Source: Acidobacteriota bacterium (GTDB lineage Bacteria; Acidobacteriota; Thermoanaerobaculia; Multivoradales; Multivoraceae). Taken from it: a stretch of 64,000 nt of DNA. Under the pieces are notes generated by a model, which did no database searches, was not told the DNA's origin, and was given only the letters and a program-made list of their open reading frames with translations. Made by a program: the position numbers and the translations under genes. Numbering within the stretch: the stretch's first letter is position 1; the number at the start of each line of letters is the position of its first letter. Below, in pieces: positions 51,086 through 59,674 of this stretch. Location: contig QQVD01000058.1 of NCBI GenBank assembly GCA_003388555.1, forward strand, positions 103,667-167,666, in the 5' to 3' direction.

Positions 51086-51113
51086 CCGAAATGCTTTCGG
51101 ATCGAGCCGAAAG
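51086..51113 (-). terminator. Terminator-like alternative hairpins after the amidohydrolase operon
   Basis: CTTTCGG (51094-51100) pairs with CCGAAAG (51107-51113) around a 6-nt loop, 4 nt after the amidohydrolase stop. The same TTTCGG can instead pair with CCGAAA at 51086-51091. The two folds exclude each other. Confidence 0.5.
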
Positions 51114-51117
51114 ATCT

Positions 51118-52467
51118 TCAGTCGCTGGTCGGTCGCGAGCGGAAGCGCTCGTACAGCCGGCTGTGGCGGTCGGTGCCGAGCTCGACCTCCTTGCCGTCGA
51201 CGATCAGGTGGCGCACCGCGCTGCGGATCGCCAGCGGATCGCCTTCCACCACGACGAGGTTGGCGCGTTTGCCGACCTCGATGGTGCCGAGCTGGTCGGC
51301 GACGCCGAAGATCTCGGCCGGCGCGACGGTGAGCGCACGCAGGGCGTCTTCCCGGCTCAAGCCGTACCCAGTCGCCATGCCGGCCTCGAAGGGCAGGGTG
51401 CGAGCGGAGTGCGGCCCGTCGGGGCCGCCGAAGCCGCCGCTGGGCACGGCGCTGCCGAAGGCGATCCGCACGCCCGCGGCGCGCAGCGCCCCGGCGACGC
51501 CGAACGGCCGGTCGTAGGGATGGTCGTCCTGGTTGGGCAGCTCGGCGACCAGGCCGAGGATCACCGGGATCTGCTTCTCGGCCAGCATCTCCGTCACCTT
51601 CCAGGCGTCGCGACCGCCGGCCAGGATCATGTTCAGGCCTTGCTCCTCGGCGAACTCGACCGCTGCCTCGATGTCGCTCTTGGCGTTTGCCAAGATCACC
51701 ACGCGCTGGCCGCCGTCGAGCACCTTGGCGAGGTGCTCGAGCTGCAGGTTGCGCTCGGTGCGCTGCGAGCCCGCGGCCTGGGCCTTGGCGTAGTGGCGCG
51801 CCGCATCGAGCCAGCCCTCGAGCGCTTTCAAGGCCTCCTCGGCCTCCTTCTTGGCCTCGCTGTAGCTACTCTCCTTGAGAGTGAAGGTCGAGAAGTCGAA
51901 GCGACGGGTGCGGATCTGCGGCCAGGCGATGACCATCGCGGCCGACGGCTCGATCGACATCTCCTCCACCGTCCAGCCGTCGAGGTGCACCAGGGAGGCC
52001 TGCCCGGGGATCACGCCGTCCTGGCCCGCCTGCGGCGACACCAGCGAGTGCGTGATGCCGGTCGAGCGGCTCACCGGGATGACCTCGGAGTCGGGGTGGA
52101 TCGCGGTGGCGGCACGCAGGTGCGGGTTGTAGGCCGGCATCTCGGCGGCGTCGACGGTGGCGTCGATCGAGCTGATCTCGATCAGCCCGATGGTGCTCAT
52201 CGCGTCGAAGAAGCCGGGGTAGACGTCGAGGCCCGCGACGTCGACGACGCGGGCGCCGGCGGGCGCCTGGGCCGCGGCGCCGACCGACACGATGCGCCCG
52301 TCCTGCACCACCACGTCGGCCACCGAAGCAGCGGCGCCGGGCACCATGCTGTGCACCGTGCCGCCGCGCAGCACCAGGGTCTCGGCAGTGGCGACTGTAG
52401 CGGGACCCGTGGCAGCGAGCGTCAGGACCGCGACGAGAGCGGCGTGGGCGATTCGAGAGGAGTTCAT
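51118..52467 (-). CDS. Exported amidohydrolase-family protein lacking the HxH metal motif
   Basis: 449 residues from ATG 52467 (GGGAGC ~6 nt upstream). A signal peptide ends near 'ATVATAE'. It has the flanking beta-sandwich of amidohydrolases at both ends ('LVLRGGTVHSMVPGAAASVA', and 'TIEVGKRANLVVVEGDPLA'). The strand-1 site that should read PGxxDxHxH is 'YPGFFDAMSTIGLIEI' with no His, as in a group of imidazolonepropionase-like proteins that have lost this motif. Hydrolysis is doubtful. Later His/Asp ligands are also not evident. Its start overlaps the preceding amidohydrolase by 4 nt (ATGA), so the products probably work together. Confidence 0.85.
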   Translation of the reverse strand: MNSSRIAHAALVAVLTLAATGPATVATAETLVLRGGTVHSMVPGAAASVADVVVQDGRIVSVGAAAQAPAGARVVDVAGLDVYPGFFDAMSTIGLIEISSIDATVDAAEMPAYNPHLRAATAIHPDSEVIPVSRSTGITHSLVSPQAGQDGVIPGQASLVHLDGWTVEEMSIEPSAAMVIAWPQIRTRRFDFSTFTLKESSYSEAKKEAEEALKALEGWLDAARHYAKAQAAGSQRTERNLQLEHLAKVLDGGQRVVILANAKSDIEAAVEFAEEQGLNMILAGGRDAWKVTEMLAEKQIPVILGLVAELPNQDDHPYDRPFGVAGALRAAGVRIAFGSAVPSGGFGGPDGPHSARTLPFEAGMATGYGLSREDALRALTVAPAEIFGVADQLGTIEVGKRANLVVVEGDPLAIRSAVRHLIVDGKEVELGTDRHSRLYERFRSRPTSD

Positions 52468-55400
52468 CGTGCGGCTCCCTGGCGCGGCTCGGCGCTGTCG
52501 GTGGCATCTGGATCGGGGGTCGCGTCCGGCGTGGCGTCCGGCGTCTGCTCGCCGTCGCCGGTCTCGTCCTCGCCTCTGCCGACGAGGCGGTCCTTCATCG
52601 CGTCGATCGCCTGCTGACGCTCGCGGTCGGCTTCGAGGTCGAAGTAGAGCCTGCCGTCGACGAAGGTCTTCAGCACCACCGAGCTGGCGTCGAGCGGATG
52701 ACCACGGTAGAGCACCAGGTCTGCGTCCTTGCCGACCTCGATCGAGCCCACCCGGTCGTCGATGCGCAGCTGCCTGGCGGGGTTGAGGGTCACCAGCGCC
52801 AGCGCCTCGCGCTCGCTCAGGCCTCCCCAGCGAATCGTCTTCGCCGCCTCGTGGTTGAGGTGGCGCATCTCCTCGCCGGAGTCGGAGTTGATCGACACCA
52901 GCACTCCGCGCTCGGTCATCAGGGCGGCGTTGTGTGGGATCGCGTCGTAGGCCTCGACCTTGTAGCCCCACCAGTCGGAGAAGGTCGACGCGCCGGCGCC
53001 GTGGGCGGCGATCTCGTCGGCCACCTTGTACCCCTCGAGCACGTGCTGCAGGGTGGCGATCTGGAAGCCCATCTCGTCGGCGAGCCGGATCAGCTGCAGG
53101 ATCTCGTCGGCGCGGTAGCAGTGCGCGTGCACCAGCCGCTCGCCCTCGAGGATCTCGACCAGGGGCTCGAGCTCGAAGTCGCGGCGCGGCGGGATCGGCT
53201 CGCGGCCGGCGGCGCGCGCCGCCTCGTAGTCGCGCCACTCCTTCTGGTAGGCCTTGGCGTCGACGAAGGCCTGACGGATGACGTCGATGACGCACATGCG
53301 GGTCGCCGGGTAGCGACCGGGGCCGAATCCGCCACGCGAGCGCTTCGGGTTCTCGCCGAGCGCGAACTTGATGCCTGGGGGCGCGCCGGCGAAGAAGAGG
53401 CCGTCGGCGTCCTGGCCCCAGCGCAGCTTGATCACCGCGTTCTTGCCGCCGATCGGGTTGGCGCTGCCGTGCAGGATGTTGATCGCGGTGACGCCGCCGG
53501 CGAGCGCACGGTAGATCGAGATGTCGTCGGGGTCGACGACGTCCTCGATGCCGACCATCGAGGTGACGTTCAGCGAGCCCTCGTTGACGCTGCCCTCCAC
53601 CGCGATGTGGGAGTGGGCGTCGATGATGCCGGGGATCAGGTGCAGACCGGCGCCGTCGATGGTGCGTAGGCCGCCGGGGACGCGGGCGCCCCGGCCGACG
53701 GCGCGGATCTCGCCGCCCTGCACCACCACAGTGCCGTTCTCGATCGTCTCGCCGCTCACCGTATGCACGGTGGCGCCGACGATGGCGAAGTCGTCGCCCT
53801 CGTCGACCGGCCCCTGGTAGAGCCGCCAAAGCTCCTCGAGCTCGCTGTCGGCCACCTCGACCTCGGCCTCGTCGCCACTCTCGCCGTCCCCGGCGCCGCC
53901 GGCCGGCGCCGCGGAGGTGCGGGCGCCAGCGACCTCGAAGCTCATCGGCCCGGCGCTCAGCGTGCCCTCGAGGCTCTCGCCTTCCACCTCGGCGCGGTAG
54001 CTCGCGTCCATGGTGCCGCGCGGGGTCTCCTGGCTGACCTCGAAGGTCAGCACGTTGGCGGCGACGCGGCCGTCCTTCAGCGTCGTCTCGCCGCGCTCGG
54101 AACGGATCTCGCCGGTCACCTTGCCGTCCTCGCCCTGCTCGAGCTCGGCGGTCATCTCGACCTCGCCGCCGGGCGTCGTCATGGTGAGGGTCCAGGTGCC
54201 GGAGACGTCGACGCTCGGCGGCTCGGCGTCCTCCTCTTCCTCCTCGGCGCCGTCGCCGTAGGGGTGGCCGTCGACGAAGACGTGGTGGATCTCGGCGTCC
54301 TCGGCCCACGGCGCGGCAGTGGCCAGCACGAGATTGGCGATCTTGCCCTTCTCGATCGTGCCGACGCGGTCGGCGACGCCGAACAGCTCGGCCGGCGTCG
54401 TGGTGAGCGCCGCCAGCGCCGCCTGCTCGGAGAGACCGGCGGCGATCGCTGCCCGCACGCCCTTCCAGACGTCGCCGGAGTTCTTCAGGCCACCGCTGGT
54501 GAAGGCGAAGGGAATGCCCGCCTCGGCGAGGCGTCGCGGAGTGCTCGGCGCCAGGCGCCGGTGGGCGAGATCGCGGAAGGCGTCCTCGGCGTCGGGGGCG
54601 CGGTCCTTGGGCTCCTCGGGCCACTCGAGGCTGACGATCACCGGCGCACCGGAAGCAGCGATACGGTCGAGCCGGCGGTAGGCCTGGTGGGCGCCGACCA
54701 GCACGGTGCGCAGCTCGTAGCGGCGACCGAGGGCGAGGGCGCGGTCGATCTGCGGGCCGGTGACCGCGGGGAGCAGGAAGGGCAGCGCGGCCTCGCGCGC
54801 CGCGATCAGCGGCTCGAGGGTGCGGTCGTACTCGGGGCGCTGACGGCCGGCGGGAGAGCGCTCGTAGATCGCCAGCGCGTCGGCGTGGTGGTCGGCGTCC
54901 TCGAGCACCTGCCGGACGTAGGAGAGCACGCCCATGAGGGAGCCGGGATAGGTGCCGAATCCACCGGTGGGGAACTCGATGCGCTGGGCGATCGGCGTCG
55001 CGACGACCAGCGCGTCGGCCTCGCCGCCGCCGAGGTTGATCCACGCCGCCTGGCCGGGGAAGAAGCCGTCGCCCGGCGCCACGACGGCGCTGGTGAAGCC
55101 GGCCTCGCGCCAGCTCTCGATCGCCGCCGCTGCGGCGTCGAGGTCGTCGGCCGGGCTCTTCCACGGTGTGGTCCGAGGACGGTCCTCCGGACCGCGGATC
55201 TGCGGCCCCGACGGCTGGAACGGGTTGCCGCCGCCCCCCGACGACTGCTGGTTGCCGCCGTTATCACTCTTGACCCCGATCTGGGTCAGGGCATCGACCA
55301 TGCCGGGATAGAGCTTCAGGCCGGCGCCTTCGTAGACCCTGGCGTCGCCCGGCACCTCGAGCCCCTGCCCCACGGCCTCGATCAGGCCGTCGGCGATCAG

Positions 55401-55571
55401 CACCGTCGCCCCCTGCAGCACCTCACCGGTGCCGGTGACCACCTCGACGTCGGTGATGGCGTAGAAGGGAGGCGGCTCCGGGGTCTGGGCGAGGAGCGCC
55501 GGCGAAGCGGCGAGCAGGGCGCAGGCGGCGAGCGCCATCCGGACGGTCGGGCGGTGGGATCTTCGGGACAT
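52464..55571 (-). CDS. Two-domain exported amidohydrolase with lipocalin-like insert
   Basis: 1,035 residues from ATG 55571 (AGGAG 5-6 nt upstream), signal peptide ending near 'PALLAQ'. Residues ~30-450 form a first amidohydrolase domain whose strand-1 site is 'YPGMVDALTQIGVKS', lacking HxH. Residues ~460-570 form a small beta-barrel ('DVSGTWTLTMTTPGGEVEM'). Residues ~600-1000 form a second amidohydrolase domain with 'IPGIIDAHSHIAVEG' (HxH near 650), 'LVHAHCYRADEI', 'IATLQHVLEGY' and 'VSINSDSGEEM', i.e. a full set of metal and catalytic residues. Probably a periplasmic metal-dependent hydrolase of a cyclic amide or peptide, with the first domain degenerate. It is coupled to the downstream amidohydrolase. 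Confidence 0.9.
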   Translation of the reverse strand: MSRRSHRPTVRMALAACALLAASPALLAQTPEPPPFYAITDVEVVTGTGEVLQGATVLIADGLIEAVGQGLEVPGDARVYEGAGLKLYPGMVDALTQIGVKSDNGGNQQSSGGGGNPFQPSGPQIRGPEDRPRTTPWKSPADDLDAAAAAIESWREAGFTSAVVAPGDGFFPGQAAWINLGGGEADALVVATPIAQRIEFPTGGFGTYPGSLMGVLSYVRQVLEDADHHADALAIYERSPAGRQRPEYDRTLEPLIAAREAALPFLLPAVTGPQIDRALALGRRYELRTVLVGAHQAYRRLDRIAASGAPVIVSLEWPEEPKDRAPDAEDAFRDLAHRRLAPSTPRRLAEAGIPFAFTSGGLKNSGDVWKGVRAAIAAGLSEQAALAALTTTPAELFGVADRVGTIEKGKIANLVLATAAPWAEDAEIHHVFVDGHPYGDGAEEEEEDAEPPSVDVSGTWTLTMTTPGGEVEMTAELEQGEDGKVTGEIRSERGETTLKDGRVAANVLTFEVSQETPRGTMDASYRAEVEGESLEGTLSAGPMSFEVAGARTSAAPAGGAGDGESGDEAEVEVADSELEELWRLYQGPVDEGDDFAIVGATVHTVSGETIENGTVVVQGGEIRAVGRGARVPGGLRTIDGAGLHLIPGIIDAHSHIAVEGSVNEGSLNVTSMVGIEDVVDPDDISIYRALAGGVTAINILHGSANPIGGKNAVIKLRWGQDADGLFFAGAPPGIKFALGENPKRSRGGFGPGRYPATRMCVIDVIRQAFVDAKAYQKEWRDYEAARAAGREPIPPRRDFELEPLVEILEGERLVHAHCYRADEILQLIRLADEMGFQIATLQHVLEGYKVADEIAAHGAGASTFSDWWGYKVEAYDAIPHNAALMTERGVLVSINSDSGEEMRHLNHEAAKTIRWGGLSEREALALVTLNPARQLRIDDRVGSIEVGKDADLVLYRGHPLDASSVVLKTFVDGRLYFDLEADRERQQAIDAMKDRLVGRGEDETGDGEQTPDATPDATPDPDATDSAEPRQGAAR

Positions 55572-55666
55572 GGCTTCTCCTGTGCGTCCGGAGGACTCGG
55601 GACACCGGGTGAGACGCGGGCGGGGGCTCGGTTGTTGCGCCGCGACAGTCCTCGGGAGGATAGCGC

Positions 55667-56242
55667 TCAGCCCGCTGCCGTCGCGAGCTCGGATCCGCCG
55701 AGGCTCTTGTGCAGCACCACGAAGTGGCAAGGGCGCAGTTTACGGTCGGGGGCCTCGAACGGCGCCGTGCCGACCTCGCGGAAACCGAGCCGTGCGTACC
55801 ACGAGCGTAGCTCGCGGCGCAGGTCGACGGTCCAGAGCTCGAGCGCCCCGAGGCCACGGGCGCGCGACCAGCTCTCGGCCTCGCCCACCAGCCTGCGGCC
55901 GAGACCGGCGCCCTGTTCGCTGGGATCGACCGAGAGCAGGCCGAAGTAGCCCACGCGCTCTAAAGCCGACCCGGCCGGTAGCGCCGAGGGCGCGCGCTCC
56001 TCGAGATAGACCGAGGCGATCAGTCGACCCCCGACCTCCAGCACCAGGAACTCGCCGCGCCGCATCAGGTCCTCGATCTCGGCGCGGTCGGTGCGCGGGC
56101 CGCTGACGAAGTAGCGTTCCACCAGGTACGCCTCGCAGATCAGGGCGACGAGGGCGTCGACGTCGTCGGGCACGGCGCGCCGCAGCACCAGCCCTGCCGG
56201 TCGTGACGGCTCCGACGGCTCGGTCAGGGTCGGATCAGCCAT
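55667..56242 (-). CDS. GNAT-family N-acetyltransferase
   Basis: 191 residues. Single GNAT domain: 'VLRRAVPDDVDALVALICEA' (motif C), 'YFGLLSVDPSEQGAGLGRRL' (motif A with the QGAGLG pyrophosphate loop for acetyl-CoA) and 'LELWTVDLRRELRSWYARLG' (motif B). Acetylates an amine substrate that cannot be named. The start codon lies within the last 8 nt of the BtuF-like gene, so the two are translationally coupled. Confidence 0.92.
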   Translation of the reverse strand: MADPTLTEPSEPSRPAGLVLRRAVPDDVDALVALICEAYLVERYFVSGPRTDRAEIEDLMRRGEFLVLEVGGRLIASVYLEERAPSALPAGSALERVGYFGLLSVDPSEQGAGLGRRLVGEAESWSRARGLGALELWTVDLRRELRSWYARLGFREVGTAPFEAPDRKLRPCHFVVLHKSLGGSELATAAG

Positions 56243-57089
56243 CGAGTCCCTGGCGCCACAGGCGCGGATCGCGCAGCGCGGGCCGCACCGGCGCGCCGGC
56301 GATGCCGGCCACCACCTCGCGCAGGGCGCGGGCGCCGTGCACCAGGCGCGGCGAGGGGCGACCCAGCCACGCCTCCGGCACGCAGTAGACGTGGTCCTCG
56401 CGGATCGCCGGCAGGTCGCCGAACGTCGGGTTCGAGCGCACCACGTCGGGCCTCACCTTGTGTGGCTCGACCCCGCACCAGGCGAGCACGAAGGCGTCGG
56501 GGCGCAGGGCCGCGACCTCCTCGTCCTCGAGCGGACGGCTCTCGACCGCCTCTTCGGCCAGCGGATGGGTGGCGCCGACCAGCTCGAGCAGGTCGTGCGC
56601 CCACGAGGCGCGACCCGGCGCGATCACCGGCTTCGGCCACCACTGCACCATGATCGAGGCCGGGGCCCGCCCGGCGGCGAGCGCCGCGGTCTCCTCGCCC
56701 TCGCGGCGCAGCACGTCGAACGCCTCCTGCATCGACGCCGCGACCTCCTCGCCGCGCTCGGCGACTCCGAGGCGCACCGCGATGTCGCGCACGTCGCGCG
56801 CCACGTCCGCGAGCGACTGCGGTCGCGGTGCGACGTAGGGCAGCCCGGCGTCCTCGATCGCCGCCACCACCTTTTCGTGGCCCGGCACGGTGAGCGAAGC
56901 GAGCACCAGGTCGGGCTCGAGCGCCGCCACCTTCTCCGGATCGACCCCCAGATCCGGGCCGACTCGGGGCAGGTCCGCCACCACGTCGGCCGGGAAGTCG
57001 GAGTGGTCGTCGACCCCGACCAGCATCTCGGCGCAGCCGAGGGCGCAGACGATCTCGGTGTTGGAGCAGGTGAGGGAGACGATGCGCAT
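56235..57089 (-). CDS. BtuF-like cobalamin-binding-type protein without signal peptide
   Basis: 284 residues. A class III periplasmic-binding fold: 'MRIVSLTCSNTEIVCALGCA', 'DLPRVGPDLGVDPEKVAALE', 'PDLVLASLTVPGHEKVVAAI' and 'FGDLPAIREDHVYCVPEA'. Homologs bind vitamin B12 or iron-siderophore for ABC uptake. Here the first residue begins the first core strand, so there is no signal peptide or lipobox, and no BtuC/D genes adjoin. It may act in the cytosol or be a diverged binding protein. The start is 21 bp after the DUF418 stop. Confidence 0.85.
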   Translation of the reverse strand: MRIVSLTCSNTEIVCALGCAEMLVGVDDHSDFPADVVADLPRVGPDLGVDPEKVAALEPDLVLASLTVPGHEKVVAAIEDAGLPYVAPRPQSLADVARDVRDIAVRLGVAERGEEVAASMQEAFDVLRREGEETAALAAGRAPASIMVQWWPKPVIAPGRASWAHDLLELVGATHPLAEEAVESRPLEDEEVAALRPDAFVLAWCGVEPHKVRPDVVRSNPTFGDLPAIREDHVYCVPEAWLGRPSPRLVHGARALREVVAGIAGAPVRPALRDPRLWRQGLDG

Positions 57090-57110
57090 GGCTCGAGTCT
57101 GGCAGACGCG

Positions 57111-58550
57111 TCAGGCGCCGCGCCGCATCGGCTGGCGTCGCCAGTAGGTGGCGCTGCGCCAGAGCCACTCCATCGGGCCGAAGCGGAAGCGCTGCAGCCA
57201 CCACTGGCTGAGGAGGACCTGGGCCACGAAGACGCCGACCACCAGCCAGATGCGGTCGAGGGCGCCGAGGCGGCCGAACATCCCCAATCCCCAGTGGTAA
57301 GTGACGAAGGTGCCGATCAGGGTCTGCAGCAGGTAGTTGCTCAGCGCCATGCGGCCGGCGGCGGCGAGTGCGTCGACCAGCGCCCGGGCGAGGCCGGAGC
57401 GCGCCAGCAGCACCAGGCCGGCGAGCATGCCGGCGCTGAGGAAGGGGCCGCAGTAGACGCGCAGCATCTCCTGCAGCAGGTTGCCGAGGTAGCCGCCGAC
57501 GACGTCGGGCGCCAGGTGAGAGAAGGCGGAGCCGGGCAGGCCGACGAGCATCGCCAGGCCGACCAGGCGCAGCAGCCACTTCTCGCCTCGCGCCGCGTTC
57601 TCGCCGCCCGCATCGAACAGGCCCCAGCGGCACAGCGCCGCGCCGAGCAGGAACATCGCCAGGATGTCGAGCGCACCGCCGAACAGGTAGACGAGGAAGA
57701 CGAAGCCGAAGCTCATCGCCCGGAAGCCGAGTGCCTGCAGGTAGGGGCCGTCGCGGTAGGCGGCGATCTCCGCCGCCATCCACTGCGGCTCGTCGACCAG
57801 TGTCGACTGCGACGAAGCCTGCTCCACCATGGTGACCAGGCTGCGCAGCGGCGACTCGTCGAGCTCGATCGCCAGCGCCTCGGCGAGCAGCTCGTCGCGG
57901 GACGCGCGTTCCTCGGCCGGAACCGGCGGCTCGAACATCGAGAGACCGCCGAGCAACAGCCCCGCCAGCAGCCACGCCGCCACGCCCGCGATCGCCAGGC
58001 CGCGCGCCCCGAGCAGGCGCACCGCCGCCAGCACCACCACCCCCACCGCGGCGTACATCAGCAGGATGTCGCCGTACCAGAGCAGCAGGGCGTGGGTGAG
58101 GCCGATCGCCGCGAGCACCGCCAGTCGCCGCAGGTAGAGAGGGACGAAGCGGCCGCCGCGCCGTTCGACGCTGCGCATCTGGAGGACCAGGCCGGCGCCG
58201 AAGAGCAGCGAGAAGAGCGGGTAGAACTTGCCCTCGCAGAAGATGGCGACGAACGAGCGCGCCACCACCTCGGCGACGCTGCCGCCGGCCGGAGCGGTGA
58301 TCACCCCGAGCGGCAGTGCCATGAAGTCGATGTTGACCAGGAAGATGCCGAGCAGCGCGAAGCCGCGCGCGGCATCGATCCCGGTCAGTCGGTCGCCGGG
58401 CGAGCGCGGCGCCGCGGCCGTCACAGTGCTCCCCTCTGCGGCCGTGCTCCCCTCTGCGTTCGTGCTCTCTTCTGCGGCCGTGCTCTCCGCGGCGGCAGAG
58501 ACTGCGGGAGCCGTCGCGGCCTCCCCACCCTGCCGACTGTGGTCGGTCAC
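57111..58550 (-). CDS. DUF418 inner-membrane protein
   Basis: 479 residues from GTG 58550. Residues 1-50 are Ala/Ser/Thr/Glu-rich and encoded by an 18-bp tandem repeat. Then come 'RLTGIDAARGFALLGIFLVN', the typical DUF418 opening, and about ten hydrophobic helices ending in the C-terminal DUF418 block ('ALSNYLLQTLIGTFVTYHWG', then 'GALDRIWLVVGVFVAQVLLS', 'QWWLQRFRFGPMEWLWR'). Inner-membrane protein of unknown function; the fold relates to acyltransferase-3-like proteins. The start overlaps the nucleoside hydrolase stop (GTGA). Confidence 0.85.
   Translation of the reverse strand: MTDHSRQGGEAATAPAVSAAAESTAAEESTNAEGSTAAEGSTVTAAAPRSPGDRLTGIDAARGFALLGIFLVNIDFMALPLGVITAPAGGSVAEVVARSFVAIFCEGKFYPLFSLLFGAGLVLQMRSVERRGGRFVPLYLRRLAVLAAIGLTHALLLWYGDILLMYAAVGVVVLAAVRLLGARGLAIAGVAAWLLAGLLLGGLSMFEPPVPAEERASRDELLAEALAIELDESPLRSLVTMVEQASSQSTLVDEPQWMAAEIAAYRDGPYLQALGFRAMSFGFVFLVYLFGGALDILAMFLLGAALCRWGLFDAGGENAARGEKWLLRLVGLAMLVGLPGSAFSHLAPDVVGGYLGNLLQEMLRVYCGPFLSAGMLAGLVLLARSGLARALVDALAAAGRMALSNYLLQTLIGTFVTYHWGLGMFGRLGALDRIWLVVGVFVAQVLLSQWWLQRFRFGPMEWLWRSATYWRRQPMRRGA
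58426..58495. repeat. 18-bp in-frame minisatellite in the DUF418 N-terminus
   Basis: Four adjacent units of GTGCTCCCCTCTGCGGCC type (58426, 58444, 58462, 58480; the last shortened). They encode STAAEE/STNAEG/STAAEG on the minus strand. The unit is a multiple of three, so copy-number change would not break the frame. Confidence 0.8.
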
Positions 58551-59674
58551 GGTGCAGGGTCTCCGGGTGGCACCGACGCCGGGGCGCCGGCGATGCGATC
58601 GAGCAGCAGCGGCTGGAAGTCCGGGTGGGGCTGGAACAGGTAGGTGACCCGCCGACCGCCGTCGTCGTTGGGATCGACGTAGAGGTAGGGCTTGGTGACC
58701 CCGGTCTCCGGCTGGGTGTCGTCGAGGTCCTCCCAGATCCAGGCCCGGCCCTCGAAGCCTTCGATCAGGTGGGGATGGGTGACGTAGCCCGCGGCGAGGG
58801 TGTCGAACGGCGTGAAGCCGTCGGTGCCGAGGTCCCGCGCCCAGCGCTCCACCCAGCTCTGCACCGCGCCGGCGGCCCAGGCGCCGGCCTCGCTGCGCGC
58901 CGCCAGGTCGACGAGGTCGGCGCCGCGGATCCAGACGTGCGAGGAGACCTCCCACGGCGCCATCACCAGCGGGATCTCGGTGTCGAGCAGCACCTGCATC
59001 GCCTGCGGATCGAGCTCGAAGTTGAAGTCGCGGAACGGCGCCACGTCGCGCGTGCCGGCACGGAAGCTCTGGCCCTCGCGCCGGCCAGCGACGACGACGA
59101 TGCGCTCGATCTGCTGGTGCAGCTCGGGGTGCTCGAGCACCAGCGTCGCGGCGTTGGTCACCGGCCCCACCGCGAGAAGCGTCAACGGGGACTCGGCGAG
59201 CGCGTCGGCCATCGCGGCGGTGGCGGCGGTGGGCACACCGAGCTGCTCGGCGCTCGCGGCCCCCGGGTGCACCTGGAGGCCGGCGGGACCGAAACGCGCC
59301 ACCAGCGCCTCGGCGATCGGCACCGCGTTCTCGAGCGAGGTGTTGCCGAACACCACGCTGACGCCGGCGATGCTCAGCTCCGGCGAGTGGAACGACTGCA
59401 GCAGGAAGAGGCCGTCGTCGACCTCGCCTCCCTCGAGACCGATCGCCGGATCGACGTCGAGCCAGACGCGGTGGGGCTCGGAGAGCTTGGCCTCGGCAGC
59501 GGCCTCCTCTCGCGGCTCCTCCGTCTCGTGCGCTTCCTCTGTCACCGGCTCGCCGACCTCGGCCGCCGGCGTCTGCTCCTCGGCGGACGGTGCTCCGCCG
59601 CAGGCGAGTGGCAGGAGCGCGACCGTCAATCCCGCCAGCGGGAGAACGAGGCGAGGGGAGATTCGTTGCGTCAC
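58547..59674 (-). CDS. Nucleoside hydrolase-like lipoprotein
   Basis: 375 residues, GTG start. Lipoprotein signal with lipobox 'LPLAC' (Cys ~25) and an acidic Glu/Ala linker to ~65. The catalytic domain begins 'RVWLDVDPAIGLEGGEVDDG', matching the DxDxxxxxDD calcium-binding box of inosine-uridine nucleoside hydrolases, with extra residues inserted. 'VSVVFGNTSLENAVPIAEAL', 'LTLLAVGPVTNAATLVLEHP' and 'DFNFELDPQAMQVLL' are further family blocks. It would cleave N-ribosidic bonds outside the cytoplasm. It is flanked by 4-nt overlaps on both sides (MtnK-like kinase before, DUF418 after). Confidence 0.9.
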   Translation of the reverse strand: MTQRISPRLVLPLAGLTVALLPLACGGAPSAEEQTPAAEVGEPVTEEAHETEEPREEAAAEAKLSEPHRVWLDVDPAIGLEGGEVDDGLFLLQSFHSPELSIAGVSVVFGNTSLENAVPIAEALVARFGPAGLQVHPGAASAEQLGVPTAATAAMADALAESPLTLLAVGPVTNAATLVLEHPELHQQIERIVVVAGRREGQSFRAGTRDVAPFRDFNFELDPQAMQVLLDTEIPLVMAPWEVSSHVWIRGADLVDLAARSEAGAWAAGAVQSWVERWARDLGTDGFTPFDTLAAGYVTHPHLIEGFEGRAWIWEDLDDTQPETGVTKPYLYVDPNDDGGRRVTYLFQPHPDFQPLLLDRIAGAPASVPPGDPAP

